Part shown: positions 12,041 through 23,013 of the stretch, piece by piece
How positions within the stretch are numbered: position 1 is the stretch's first letter
How the letters are laid out: every line of letters starts with the position of its first letter
DNA from: Emydura subglobosa
Lineage: Eukaryota > Chordata > Testudines > Chelidae
Reading direction: 5' to 3'
DNA length: 64,000 bases
Assembly (NCBI GenBank): GCA_007922225.1
Contig: ML679961.1
Span: forward strand, 67,283,075-67,347,074
The notes under the pieces: model-generated
The model's database searches: none
What the model was told of the DNA's origin: nothing
The model's input: the letters and a program-made list of their open reading frames with translations, nothing else
Position numbers and translations under genes: made by a program

Positions 12041-13845
12041 TGCAGGGATTTTCAGCACTTCTTTATTTAGGACTCAAGCACTGATCTACACATATACATA
12101 CACTTATGTGCATGTATGTGTATCTTCCACTATATTGAATTGCTCTTGAAAAACGTTGTAGTCAGCACAAGTCGTCAACAACCGTTCTGGGGCCAATGCT
12201 TCATCTGGGGATGACAAGATGTATACTGGCATCGACTGATCTGTCTCCTGCAAGTCCTAATCAGGTAGAGAAACTTCTTGTCCTGGTTCTCTACCTGCTG
12301 TTGAGGAGATAGTTCCCTTCTGGGTGGTTCAGAGGATGAGGATCTGTGTCTAGGATAGGTAGCTGAAATAGGTCTCCTAGGAAAGGAGATCCACAAGCAG
12401 TGGCGCTAATGCAGATATTTCCTTGGAGGAGTGGGGAAGGGGGCAAACTCAGGCCCCCATCACTCCCCCAAGCAGGGATCCAATTCTGATTTCCATTTAT
12501 TTCTCTCTCCACTCCTCCTGCAGGGACCTTAGGTCTCCCATAGCTGGAGAGTCTCCCCTCTCTTACCCACATAGTGCATTAACCAGTGCTACCAGGAATC
12601 AAGTTCTCAGTGGACTGGTTGAGCTCTGCCATGCAGGAACAGACTCCTTCAATATCATTTGGCCTAGCTGCCCCTCCATCCAGATGGAGGGACAGCCAAG
12701 CCAAATTCAAGTGGCATTGCAATTACAGAGCTGGAGTGATGCTCTGGACCACTTTGACAGCAGTCACACTGATTTAGTATAGGGCCACTATTTAAAAGTG
12801 GTCAGGCATGGTCCAACTGGCTATACAGCCTATGGAACTTTGAGCAAGTGTGAAAACTTTATAGGGGCCATTTGCCCTCTCCTAGACATCCCCCAACTGG
12901 TGCCATTATCCCCAAGATGTACAGAAAATTCCAAGTATGGTTGTAGCTATGAAGCACAGGTGGCCAAGCCAATGGATACCAGCAGTCTGGGGTCCTAAGT
13001 GAGTGCCTTCTATAATAATGTTAATCTGACTCAGAGGTTGCTGGGGTATAAGGTCCAGAAAGTCCAGATAAAACAAACCTTGCCAAGGAATACTCTCCAC
13101 TTTCTTCTGAAGAAAATATGGTAAAAGAATAGTCCTCATGAAAGGGAGAAGCTGTTCCCACTGGAGTAGTGGGATCAGGTATTGGATGTGCTCTACCTGA
13201 TGGTACCAATATGATCATCAGTACTGGGATGGCAGGAGCTTCACAGAAGCAATAAATGGAAGTATGATCCTGATAAAATTTTAAGACCTTGGTAGCAACA
13301 TATAGCTTTGGTGCCAAAAGAGCTGACAATGTCACTACCAAGGACACAGACATGAGAGTAATGATCTAGCTAAGGTCAGTATCAGAACCATACATACAAA
13401 AATAGTTGGTAGTAGTGTCACTAACCGTACCAGTGTGATCAGTACCAATTTTATCAGTAGCAGGATAGTCCACCCTGTGGAGAGTTAATCATGCAATCTC
13501 AATACAGAGAACCTTACGTTCACGAGTATGGTACCAGAAGAGATCTGAAATAAGTCCATGTCAAAATTGTGTTCAGTAACTTCAGGCTTTCAGACATAAA
13601 AGTTAGCTCAAGACTTCAAAATAGGTTTCTGAACACCCTTTTCTGGTACTGAAGGTTTTATAAGGTTTGGGTGCCAAACTTGGAGAAGATGATCTGCGTA
13701 TTTTCTCCTTGTGGAAGTTACATTCCTTCTTACTTCTGATTCCAAAGGGTTTTGTCAAGACAGAAGATTTGGTGGATGCTTCAACCATCCAGGAAGATGA
13801 AAGCAGCAGGGGCATTCAGAGGATCTCTCATAATTTTTAGTCTCT

Positions 13846-13972
13846 GATCATTCGATGATTGCCTATTCCAGACATTCCCTCTGAAGTACAGGGCATTGGC
13901 CACTGTTGGAAGACAGGTTACTGGGCTAGATGGACCATTGGTCTCACCCACTATGGCCATTCTTATGATGCT
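13846..13972 (+). mobile_element. CR1-type LINE 3' tail, plus strand
   Basis: Matches the LINE tail pattern with GGCATTGGCCACTGTTGG, then GACAGGTTACTGGGCTAGAT and TATGGCCATTCTTATG. It interrupts DIRS gag sequence. It is one of only two CR1 pieces on the plus strand. Confidence 0.75.
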
Positions 13973-14620
13973 AGGAAGCCTGGGTCAATGGCTGGATGCA
14001 TTGACTGTTCAAGGAGAAGCATCCTGAGCCAAGACTCCCTTTCTTAATGAGTTCTCTTTAAATATGTGAATTTATCTTTAATCTTGCACATCTAAAATGG
14101 TCTGCAAGTGTCATACCTATCAGGGATGTGTACTTCCTTGAGGCAGATCAAACATCTTGTATGGCCATCATGGCCATCAACAGCATGACAGCTTCACAAG
14201 ATGGGCAATTTTGGAATCCAAAGGACATATGGCTTATCATGGTGAGTGAACTGATACCAAGTACTTCCCAGGGAAAAAAATAAAAATACTGTTCCCAATC
14301 AGGGAAAACAGAAACTACATAAAAAATACTAAAGTAAACTTAAACTACTGCTAACTAATTGACTATTTAAAATGTATTTACAAACACAAAGAAGGCAAGC
14401 ATGCTAAAAGACTTGAGCTCTGACTCGTAGCCATAAGCAGTGACAGGAAATGAGGCTAGTTGTGGTGGTGCCATGCTTTTTTGCCCTTGGTTGGAAGCAC
14501 AACATGCAGGATGCATGCACTGCCTGACAGGTATTGCTTATTAAAATCTCCATCTCCATTGCACTGGGCATGCACTCACCAACTACAATATATACATAAA
14601 CAATCACTTGAAGAATCACA

Positions 14621-16344
14621 ACTCATTCCATTTCAATTTCCAGGTGTCAGATATGAACATTAATCAATAAATCTGAAAAACAACTTACCTTCTCCATGAC
14701 AGTAGGAAGTACAAAAAGTGGCATGATGGGCTTCTAGGAAATAACTGTTTCCTCTGATCCAGCAGTCGATGAAATTAACTGCTTAAAAAACCCTAAACAA
14801 AGAAATTAGTCATAATGTCAATTACAGCATTTTATTCTGTAGTACAGCAAGCACCTACCACAGTCCAAAGTACAACTGTAAAAAATACAATATGGCATAT
14901 TGTTGAAGTTAAAAACAATGCATCCACTGTTTTCAACTCGAGTAGTCTTTGTTCAACTTGTATATTGGCAAAATGGTATCAAATGGCAGAAAGCACTTAA
15001 ATATTGAAGAACTAATAATAGGTTGAGAAGATTATCCTGACAATACAGTGTTACAAACAATACTAGAAAGGTATCTGAGAATAGTTTTATTAATAAATTT
15101 TGATAACTCTAAGGTTGTCCCAAAAACATAAAAGATGCTCTTAACAGGGAACACATATAGATTTCCTAGATAAAATTCCGTCAACATTAAACTACCAAAA
15201 ATCAAACAAGTTTAGCAAATTAAAATATCTAAATTTTGATGTATACATCCAGTGTGTGCATGCGCACATAGGGCTTTTAATACCAGAAACACTACTCTCT
15301 TGGATCACAAAACTCTACATTATCCCCCTCATTCATCTCTCATTCATGTCTCCATTTTAATCCCACCATTCTCAAATCCCCATAGCACATCATCCCAGAT
15401 AAAAGGCTCTAAACAGAAAAATGCAGCACCAATCAGTCAGATGAGTATGGCCATACCATTGGAACACACTGAGGCACTCCTCCGCATCCCCTTAAAAATT
15501 AGGATACAGCCTCCAGAGTGCTCCAAAACCCAGACATTGAGATCCTGATGTCTCCCACATTACAACAGTACAATGAATAACCACCATAACCTTCAGATGG
15601 CTCAACTCTAGTTATTGTAATGAATGGATTTCCAGTAGTTAGTGCAAGTCATAGCTATAGAAATAAGAACACATTTTTGAAGGAAGTTTATGGGAGGTGT
15701 AATACATAGCTGATAACAGACTGTACAAGCAATTCCCTTTTAAAATATAGTCTTGAATGTTCTGAATCCATTGTTTTCCGAAGTTTGGTTTATTTTCTGC
15801 TCATAGATCAAAACTGCTCGAAGATGTGAAGGACTGCTCCTTTAAAAGTCTCCCATTTTTAACAGGAGGCAGCTATCATTTGCAGGACCACAATGTCAGT
15901 TAAAGAAGTGGCTGCATTGATATCATAAAGTGTCTGTTGTGTTTCTAATCCTAAATAAGTGCTCTGAATCCCATAGACTTATTCCAGGAAAATACTTAAT
16001 CACGTGTTCAACATTAAGCATGTGCTTAAATCCCAATAAACTCCAATGGGACATAACGACATGCTCATGCATTATCCTGAACTGGGGCCTTCGTCCCTGA
16101 ACTTTCTTTAAATGCATTTTCCTGTAAATTTTCTGTTATGCAATACAGCCTAAAGAGTGTCTGATTTCTATCCTTAAAATTCCTTAAATTCTGGTTTTCA
16201 TTCAGCTACTGATGGATTTTCAAGACTGATTTGCCACCTCAAAAAGTAGCTTACCTCAGACAACGTATTTTTTCAATCACACACATCTTTAAATCATAAT
16301 TAAAAATCACCACGTTTAATTTCTAGCATCAAATTTACAACACG
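14621..16344. other. no gene seen; one ancient-repeat-like patch
   Basis: AT-rich, with only chance frames. Positions 15955-16100 contain alternating motifs (TAAGCATGTGCTTAA, CTCCAATGGGAC) typical of an old amniote repeat that also seems to occur at 63050-63175. Confidence 0.4.
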
Positions 16345-16404
16345 GACAACATAGTCTAGTGGTCACAGAATGGCTGACTCTGCTCTGATTCACTGAGTAA
16401 CTTA
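16345..16404 (+). mobile_element. MIR-like SINE, 5' part
   Basis: It begins with a tRNA-like box A stretch (TAGTCTAGTGGTCA) and runs into GCTCTGATTCACTGAG, the standard body of this SINE group. It is cut at 16404 by the CR1 insertion and resumes at 17675. Confidence 0.65.
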
Positions 16405-17674
16405 GAATCATAGAATCATAGAGTTGGAAGGGACCTCAGGAGGTCATCTAGTCCAACCCCCTGCTCAAAGCAGGACTAACCTCAGCTATATCATCCCAAC
16501 CAGGGCTTTGTCAAGCCTCAGCTTAAAAACCTGTAAGGATGGAGATTCCACCACCTCCCTAGGTAACCCATTCCAATGCTTCACCACCCTCCTAGTAAAA
16601 AACTTTTTCCTAATGTCCAACCTAGACCTCCCCCCCTGCAACTTGAGACCGTTGCTCCTTGTTCTGTCATCTGCCACCACCGAGAACAGCCTAGCCCCAT
16701 CCTCCCTGGAACCCCCTTTCAGGTAGTTAAAAGCCGCTATCAAATCCCCCCTCACTCTTCTCTTTTGCAGACTAAACAAGCCCAGTTCCCTCAGCCTCTC
16801 CTCATAAGTCCTGTGCTCCAGACCCCTAATCATTTTGGTTGCCCTCCGCTGCACTCTCTCCAAATTGTCCACATCTTTTTTGTAGTGGGGGGCCCAAAAC
16901 TGGACACAGTATTCTAAATGCGGCCTCACCAATGCCGAATAGAGGGGAATAATCACTTCCCGTGACCTGCTGGCAATGCCCCTCCTAATGCAGCCCAATA
17001 TTCCATTAGCCTTCTTGACAACCAGGGCACACTGCTGACTCATATCCAGCTTTTTATCCACCTTTACCCCCAGGTCCTTTTCTGCAGAGCTGCTGCCCAG
17101 CTCGTCGGTTCCCAGTCTATAGCTGTGCATGGGATTCTTCCTTCCTAAGTGGAGGACTCTGCACTTGTCCTTGTTGAACCTCATTAGATTTCTTTTGGCC
17201 CAATCCTCCAGTTTGTTTAGGTCACTCTGTATCCTATCCCTACCCTCCAGGGTATCTACCACTCCCCCCAGCTTAGTGTCGTCCGCAAACTTGCTGAGGG
17301 TGCAATCTACCCCATCCTCCAGATCATTAATAAAGATGTTGAACAAAACCGGCCCCAGGACAGACCCCTGGGGAACTCCGCTTGTGACCGGTTGCCAGCT
17401 AGACATGGAGCCATTGATCACTACACGTTGAGCCCTATGCTCTAGCCAGTTCTCTATCCATTTTATAGTCCATTCATCCAACCCATACTTCTTTAACTTG
17501 CTGATAAGAATACTGTGCGAGACAGTATCAAAAGCTTTGCTAAAGTCAAGGTATATCACATCCACCGCCTTCCCTACATCCACAGAGCCAGTCACCTCAT
17601 CATAGAAAGCAATCAGGTTGGTCAGGCATGACTCTCCCTTGGTGAATCCGTGTTGACTGTTCCTGATCACCTTC
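16405..17674 (-). mobile_element. CR1 LINE, 5'-truncated, recent-looking
   Basis: A 1.27 kb insertion whose 3' end is the low-coordinate side (GAATCATAGAATCATAGAG). It splits a SINE, whose halves flank it. CR1 elements copy by target-primed reverse transcription and usually lose their 5' part, as here: the endonuclease and the start of the polymerase are missing. The remaining coding region is entirely open, which suggests a young copy. Confidence 0.92.
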
Positions 17675-17688
17675 CAAGTCAATCTCAC
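16486..17688 (-). pseudogene. CR1 reverse transcriptase, C-terminal 400 codons, open
   Basis: An uninterrupted frame of about 400 codons. The first six residues come from the flanking SINE, and the CR1 part starts at [12 protein letters not shown]. Visible polymerase motifs are [13 protein letters not shown] (first catalytic Asp), [14 protein letters not shown] (motif B) and [11 protein letters not shown] near 17290 (FADD catalytic pair). The usual CR1 C-terminal region follows, with [15 protein letters not shown] and [19 protein letters not shown], ending in a tail near [14 protein letters not shown] full CR1 second ORF also has an N-terminal endonuclease, so roughly the first half is absent. 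No promoter is expected. Confidence 0.9.
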
Positions 17689-17740
17689 TATGCCTCAGTT
17701 TTCCACCAGTAAACAATTTAATACTTGCCTTCTTCACTGT
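17675..17740 (+). mobile_element. MIR-like SINE, 3' part
   Basis: Resumes with AAGTCAATCTCACTATGCC and CTCAGTTTTCC, then a TTAATACTTGCCT block matching the same SINE body. With 16345-16404 it reconstructs one old SINE split by CR1. Confidence 0.65.
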
Positions 17741-18184
17741 GGTGTCTGATGCTTAATTCATTAATGTTTACAATGCATATTCAAATCCTTGGATGACAGA
17801 TGTTATGAATGAGTATAAAATATTAATATTTTACATAAATCCAAAGTAAATTAAAGTCTTTTTCCCAAATTATTATTTTGACATTTTAACCTTTTGATTA
17901 GTGTTACAAAAATCATAACTTTTAGTATGGAGAATGAACAGAAAAAGACATTATGGAACATTGATTATTCTTAATCATCTCTCTAATCAAATAAATAACA
18001 GAGTACCCAATTTATAAATGAATACAAGGCCACCTTATCCAAAACATTATTTCTTTCCAATATTTTTATTCAATTACAAGAAATTCCTGTTGTTAATGCC
18101 AAGCAAACATCAAACAGCCTCCTTCAAGACATACTAGACCTAAAAAACATAATTCAGACAGAGAACTGTATTTTGTTAATTTTA

Positions 18185-19237
18185 GTTCTTTTTTAAAATT
18201 TTTTTTATTTAAATTGGATTTTTTTAAATAAACCTATTTAAAAGTGAATGTCAAATCATGTTAAAGCCTAAACTTACTATAATCTTTTAAAATCTTTTAA
18301 ATTAAAACATTTTTTAATTAATAGTCAAGCTGTACATATTTATTGCTGAAGTTTTACAGAAAGTCACACCACTGAATTGGTAGAAGTCACTGACTAAGCA
18401 CCTGGAACCAGAGTTTGCTAAAGTGCTTAACCAGTTTTTGACAGCAATAGTCTCCTCTATGGGTGCAGAGAGAATATTTTCTTCATTTAAATTTATTCAA
18501 CCAGTTCAGTTAAAGTTCAGCAACTGATTGGGAGCAGAAGAAGCAAGAAAGCTTGTTTTCCTTTTCCAACCTATGAATAGTTACTAGGTGTGAGAAAATG
18601 AGATCCACCCACTACTTCTAAAACCTTGAAGGATATGGGGGACCAGAAACACTCAGTTAAATTCATTAACTACAGCTAATACGTCCTTTGTCTAATAAAT
18701 CAGTTAGTGTTAAATACAAAGCATTGTTTGATACTTAATTTTTTCTTATGTTATCAGTAAATTTAAGGTAGTTTTATTCAATTAATAAATTGTTTTAAAA
18801 TGATGTGTTTGTGCAGTAATTAATTGAATTCCAATTTCCATCCAAATGCAGTCTGACACAAATCACCAGCAAAAACATAATCACCTAGTATATCAGAAAA
18901 GCATCATTCACCCTTTTTCTAACATAAAACAGTGTAAAAATTAAGAATCTGAATAAATGTATTCTAAGCTATGTGATTGCTTAAATAAATGTGTATGAAT
19001 ACAGTGGATCTTCCTTGATAGTAAAAAGAAGTACCACTTTTAATATAAAGGCTATATTTAGTTGCAAATCAAAATGTTTTAATCATTACTAACCAATAAG
19101 AATCAATCTTTCGTTAGGAAAAATAACTAAAAATATACAAATGCAAATACAATTAAAATCAATTACTTAAATCAAGGTTTTCTGCTTGCTGATTTAAATC
19201 ATTAATATAGATTAAAATTTATTTAAATCAATCCAAC
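18185..19237 (+). mobile_element. hAT element remnant with transposase C-terminus (copy E1)
   Basis: Plus-strand translation at about 18345-18590 gives WxKSLTKHLEPEFAKVLNQF and then MGAERIFSSF..., ending in GAEEARKLVFLF. This is the C-terminal dimerisation domain pattern of hAT transposases. Two in-frame stops are present. The rest is AT-rich with ATTTAAATCA repeats at the right edge (19220-19237). A second copy of the same family lies at 56322-57431 in the same orientation. Confidence 0.72.
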
Positions 19238-19316
19238 TTGGTTGTGTAAACACGGTAATATTACTAAATAATTTATGGCAAAGATACAGAAAAGACTGTG
19301 CTTTAATGTCATAGAT

Positions 19317-19832
19317 TAAAGATTCCCAAACTGTGATCCTTGGACAATTAGTGGTTCACCAACTGCATGCTGGTGGCCCACAGAGAGAGATTGATTGCCA
19401 GTTACATTATTTCGGTTTCTACTTCTTATTTACAGCTACTAAATTGAATTAAAAGACAGGCAACAACACTGAACTTGTTTCAGAAGGGAATGGGCGAAAA
19501 AATCAATTATTTAAAAATAAGACTCACAAATGATATGTCTTTATACGTTTTGATATGGTTATGAGAATAATGCTTGCTTATATTTAGATACATTATTAAA
19601 AAGAAAAAGATGTATAGAATTCTTATCATATATTTAATAAAAGAGGTTGAAAATATATCTTTCAATACTTTTCTAACATTGCTTTTACATTAACTAATTG
19701 TTGTAGCTGCGGGATTTCATGGAACTGTGAATAAAAGGAGAGTGATTCCATCGAAATGAAAAGGAAAAATGGATCAAAGAGAACAGTTATTAAATATGTG
19801 ATCCACCCTTTATATAAATTTGAGAACCGCTA
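19317..19832. mobile_element. short hAT-like MITE, old
   Basis: The ends resemble each other inverted: AGATTCCCAAACTG at the left against the reverse complement AGCGGTTCTCAAATT at the right, like the CAGTGGTTCCCAAAC ends of hAT MITEs. The flanking octamers agree only at about four of eight positions, so the exact edges are uncertain. No coding sequence is seen. Confidence 0.5.
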
Positions 19833-20194
19833 CCAGAAACCCTAAACTAGAAATAACTGTAGTTTTTCTTTTCAACCATGAAACACTGATCAGCGTTACA
19901 GAAGCAACATACTGTCTAATAAGAAAATAACACAGAAGAGTCATTTTATGAAGCAGTGGAGAAAGCAAATAAAGCAGGCTGTACTTCTTTCTTTGATGTC
20001 TCAGTAAGGCATTTTAACTATTAAAAATGAGAAAAGAATCTGCCAGAAATGGACCTGGATAAAAACTATCAATATCTACTCTGAGCTATTCTAATATCTT
20101 TGGTAGATGTATTTAATTTACACGGACTGAAGAGTCAAAGATGTTAACATAACCCAATCACCATCCAACATTAAACACTCTGAAAGTTAGTGGT

Positions 20195-20609
20195 TTCGTT
20201 TACAGAAACCTCAGCCTGCTTAGTACCATGGCAAACACATCATCAAAAGGAAAAACAGTTAAAGTATTTGAAATGTAAATATTAAATAAGGTTTTCATTT
20301 TAACATCCCTTGTTCCCTTTAGCTGGAAAGAGGTTTTAGAAGGAAAAATCCCTTGGATGACAGTCTCTTAGATTGCATTAAAGATGGCAAAAACTGGCCT
20401 TTTGGGGGAAAAAAAATTGAGAGATGGGTTGGAGCTGTTGTTATTGCTGCTGTTAAAGTCTGATCCCATTTTCTAAGAACACAAAACAAGATAAACACAC
20501 ACAAAAGGAACGAGAAAATGAAGAGCAACCATAGAAAACACAGCTTCTGATACTGACTTTCACTTGCAACCTCACTGGTAGAAAAACTCAGGCCCAACAC
20601 ATGGTCTTA
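20195..20609 (-). repeat. unnamed interspersed repeat R1, first part
   Basis: The reverse complement of this stretch aligns by eye with 36800-37262. Shared blocks include CAGGCTGAGGT, TTACATTTCAAAT-CTTTAACT, GACTTTAACAGCAG and AACAACAGCTCCAACCCA. It is interrupted at 20610 by the Harbinger element and resumes at 24529. I cannot name the family. Confidence 0.7.
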
Positions 20610-20630
20610 GGCCTGGTCTACACTAAAGAG

Positions 20631-20730
20631 TTTTGTCAACAAAAAACACCTTTTGTCAACAAAGCAATCCTGGTGTATACACTGCAATGACCCTACTGTC
20701 AACAAAACTACCTTGTTCTGTCGACAAAAT
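20631..20730. promoter_or_regulatory. subterminal TGTCAACAAA motif cluster of Harbinger
   Basis: Four near-identical motifs lie close together at 20631, 20651, 20696 and 20718 (TTTTGTCAACAAA, CTGTCGACAAAAT and variants). One more lies in the other end at 24498-24507. Clustered short repeats beside the terminal repeats suggest binding sites for the Myb-like protein or transposase; that role is inferred. Confidence 0.5.
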
Positions 20731-20990
20731 AAAACCATCTTGACTAGAGGCATAGAGCTTTTTGTGACAAACTTTTAGCAACAAATTGTCGGTATAGATG
20801 TTTCTGTCGTGGTAATCGGTTTCTGGAAATGTCCCTCAATGCCAATCCTGAGCGCTCTGGACATCTGTTTGCACGCCGCTGCTCTGCAGCCACCCGCCCC
20901 TCCCCCTTTACAGTCGTGGTAAGTTTGAAATTTGTATTCCACTTCCTGCTTGGTCGGCATGGAGCTTGCATCTCATCTTTCTAGCTGACC

Positions 20991-21537
20991 ATGCCAGCTC
21001 CACGCAGCAAATGCTCTCCTGCTTGGAGGACCCAGGAGCTGCTGGACCTGATCAGCATTTGCGGGGAGTCTGCCATGCAGAGTCAGCTCTGCTCTAGCTG
21101 AAGGAACTTTGATACCTATGGCCAGATTTCTCGTGCCATGGCAGAGAAGGTCTATAAATGGAACACGTTGCACTGCCGAACTAAAATCAAGGAGCTGACG
21201 CAGAGCTACTACATGGCCAGGGAGGCAAACCGTCGCTCTGGTGCAGAGCCAATGAACTGCCACTTCTACAAAGAGCTGGAATCCATCCTCGGGGTGACCC
21301 CATATCCACCCCCAAGATGCCCATAGACATCTCAATGGTCCCCGGGGCCAGCAGATACTGGACTGAACCCTGATGAAGAGGTCATCGATGAGGAAGTGGA
21401 GCTGGAGGATGACCTGGAGCTGGGGAACAGTCCAGTTGCTGAGGTTGGGAGTCAGGAGCTGTTCTTGATCCCAGAAGGCTGCAGCCAGCCTCAGCCCTTC
21501 AGCTCAGGTGCTCAGGATGCAGGAGAGGGGAGTTCTG
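20991..21537 (+). pseudogene. Harbinger Myb/SANT-like protein, exon 1
   Basis: A Myb/trihelix-like DNA-binding protein that in PIF/Harbinger elements helps the transposase bind the ends and enter the nucleus. The frame starts MPAPRSKCSPAWRTQELLDL at 20991. Conserved tryptophan and basic positions follow, including YGQISRAMAEKVYKW and RTKIKELTQSYY. An acidic linker (EEVIDEEVELEDDLEL) comes before a GTAAGT splice donor at 21538. One frame is kept throughout, with two stops, at 21099-21101 and 21324-21326. The start was chosen because it is the first ATG before the domain and fits the family's N-terminus. Confidence 0.82.
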
Positions 21538-21610
21538 GTAAGTGTCTGGAAGCTGATGCTGCTTGTGTACTGCAGACATGGGGGTCCTTAGGTTGGCTAA
21601 AATATACAGG

Positions 21611-21698
21611 TGCTTGAAGGGATAGAAATGCATAGGAGTAGCTATTTTTGCATGTGCTTGAAGGGATAGAAATGCATAGGAGTAGCTATTTTTGCATG
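21611..21698. repeat. 44-bp perfect tandem duplication
   Basis: Two back-to-back identical 44-bp units (21611-21654 and 21655-21698) start with TGCTTGAAGGGATAG. They lie in the intron of the Myb-like gene. Their identity suggests a recent local duplication. Confidence 0.9.
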
Positions 21699-21721
21699 TG
21701 CTTTCCCGTTTCCTTGCGCAT

Positions 21722-22318
21722 CTAGGCAGTACAGCTGAGAAGCACATTAATGCGCACTGAGATTTCGCAGGTATCCTCCAGTGTGACCTCTAGAAAACTT
21801 TCTTGGAGATACTCCCCAGTTCTCTGCCTCAGATTCCTGGGCAGAGCAGCTGTGTTTCTGCCCCCATTGTAGGTCACTTTCCCATGCCAATTTGCAATCA
21901 CTTGAGCGGGGACCAAAGCAGTGCACAGTCGTACAGCATAGGGACCCAGTTTGAAGCTGCTTGCATGGAGGAGATACATCCTAGCATCCTTGCTGACTCT
22001 AAGGTGTGAGATATCTGCCTCTATGGCTCCTGTCTGTGGAGAATGGTGGCACAATTTGAAATTTGTTTTCCCCATGTACCTGCATTTATGCTCCAAGCGA
22101 GCATACACCCAAAACCTAGACCTACTTGTATGGTCTTGCCCTGCTCCCAACTCGCCATTCTCAGGCTGATCAAGGAGCTGTACTCTGCGTAGGGGGACAG
22201 TGAGAATGAGGTGTGTTTCACAGTGATTCATATGTATTGTTAGGGCACTCTCAATAATGATTTTGTTCATTGTTTTTGTTCTTACACAGATGTGACCTTC
22301 ACAGCCAAGGCCGATCAT
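21722..22318 (-). CDS. open frame of 198 codons, antisense in the Harbinger intron
   Basis: An unbroken minus-strand frame opposite the intron of the Myb-like gene, overlapping the start of exon 2. I do not recognise a domain. It has moderately high Cys and His content and no obvious signal peptide. It may be chance, since both genuine genes of this element have stops while this frame does not, or it may be an extra element gene. Listed because its length is unusual for non-coding DNA in this window. Confidence 0.2.
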   Translation of the reverse strand: MIGLGCEGHICVRTKTMNKIIIESALTIHMNHCETHLILTVPLRRVQLLDQPENGELGAGQDHTSRSRFWVYARLEHKCRYMGKTNFKLCHHSPQTGAIEADISHLRVSKDARMYLLHASSFKLGPYAVRLCTALVPAQVIANWHGKVTYNGGRNTAALPRNLRQRTGEYLQESFLEVTLEDTCEISVRINVLLSCTA

Positions 22319-22790
22319 CTACGACTGATAAGGATGTGACCCTGGAGAAGCAAGAAGGAAATGTTGCAGGAACTCCTCCTGTTCTCTGAGGCATCCAAAA
22401 GAGAGAAAAGGGCATGGAGACAATCAATGTCAGAAGATGGGCAGACAGGAATGGAAGGAAAACCAAGAGAGAATTTTAGCTGGCAATGAGTGAATGATCA
22501 AGGCCATAGAGGAACACAGACAGCTTCTAAAGACAATAGTGTCATTGCAGAACACAGTTCATGCAAGCTTGGCCCCCCCCTCAGCCACAAAAAGCTTCTG
22601 CCCCTGCACTCCACCAACTCCCCCATCAAAGTCATGGACCATCTCGCTACCCTCTTCATTCCACCCCCTCAGACAGTTATCAGAACAACAACTGGACTTA
22701 CATGCAGCTGTCACAGCTGACACTGCCCCCCACTACTTTCTCCCCTTTAGGACTTGTTTGTGTTGTGTGCTTTTTTGTGTTTAATAATAA
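22290..22790 (+). pseudogene. Harbinger Myb-like protein, exon 2 and 3' end
   Basis: It follows a strong acceptor (TTGTTCTTACACAG ending at 22289). Translation in shifting frames gives charged, glutamate- and arginine-rich sequence, matching the coiled-coil tail expected of this protein. An AATAAA-containing stretch at about 22786-22793 provides the polyadenylation signal. Frameshifts obscure the stop codon. Confidence 0.6.
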
Positions 22791-23013
22791 AAGTAAGCTC
22801 TCAAAACAAAAAGCACTCTTTATTTGTGTGTTAAACATGATATGTGCACCTACCACCGACACATGTACAGCTGTATAACAGTCAGAATGTCACAGCGCAG
22901 TTTCAAAAAACACTAGATGGGTTCTCATTATCAAAATGGGCCCTCAATGCCTCTCTTTTGCATATGGCCCCCCGTTGTGCCCCTATAATACCCCTGGCAT
23001 CTGGCTGCTCATA

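Larger units (their letters stand above)
11100..14050 (-). pseudogene. DIRS gag region, copy 2 (very degraded)
   Basis: Assigned mainly by position between the 5' terminus and the reverse transcriptase. Basic and serine-rich minus-strand frames are present, such as 13815-13603 and 13353-13021, but no single long frame remains. AT-rich sequence at 11757-11930 looks foreign to gag and may be a further insertion that I cannot name. Confidence 0.5.
8029..14620 (-). mobile_element. DIRS-type retrotransposon, copy 2
   Basis: The ends pair as inverted repeats: TGTGATTCCTCAAG at 8029 against the reverse complement at 14607-14620. An internal block at 8260-8370 again repeats the outer end (AGTGATT-TCCACATGG). 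Minus-strand order is gag, reverse transcriptase, RNase H, recombinase. It is more diverged from copy 1 than copy 1 is from copy 3, so it belongs to another subfamily. It is broken by frameshifts and carries small CR1 scraps at 9660-9746 and 13846-13972 and an unexplained inverted repeat at 11944-12040. Confidence 0.83.

Noticed and set aside
16424..17431. Plus-strand frames of 100-113 codons
   Set aside because: They are shadows of the CR1 polymerase frame on the opposite strand.
20319..20600. 93-codon minus frame with a hydrophobic stretch, as a membrane protein
   Set aside because: It lies wholly in repeat R1. The matching stretch at 36865-37062 reads in another frame, so the coding potential is not conserved.
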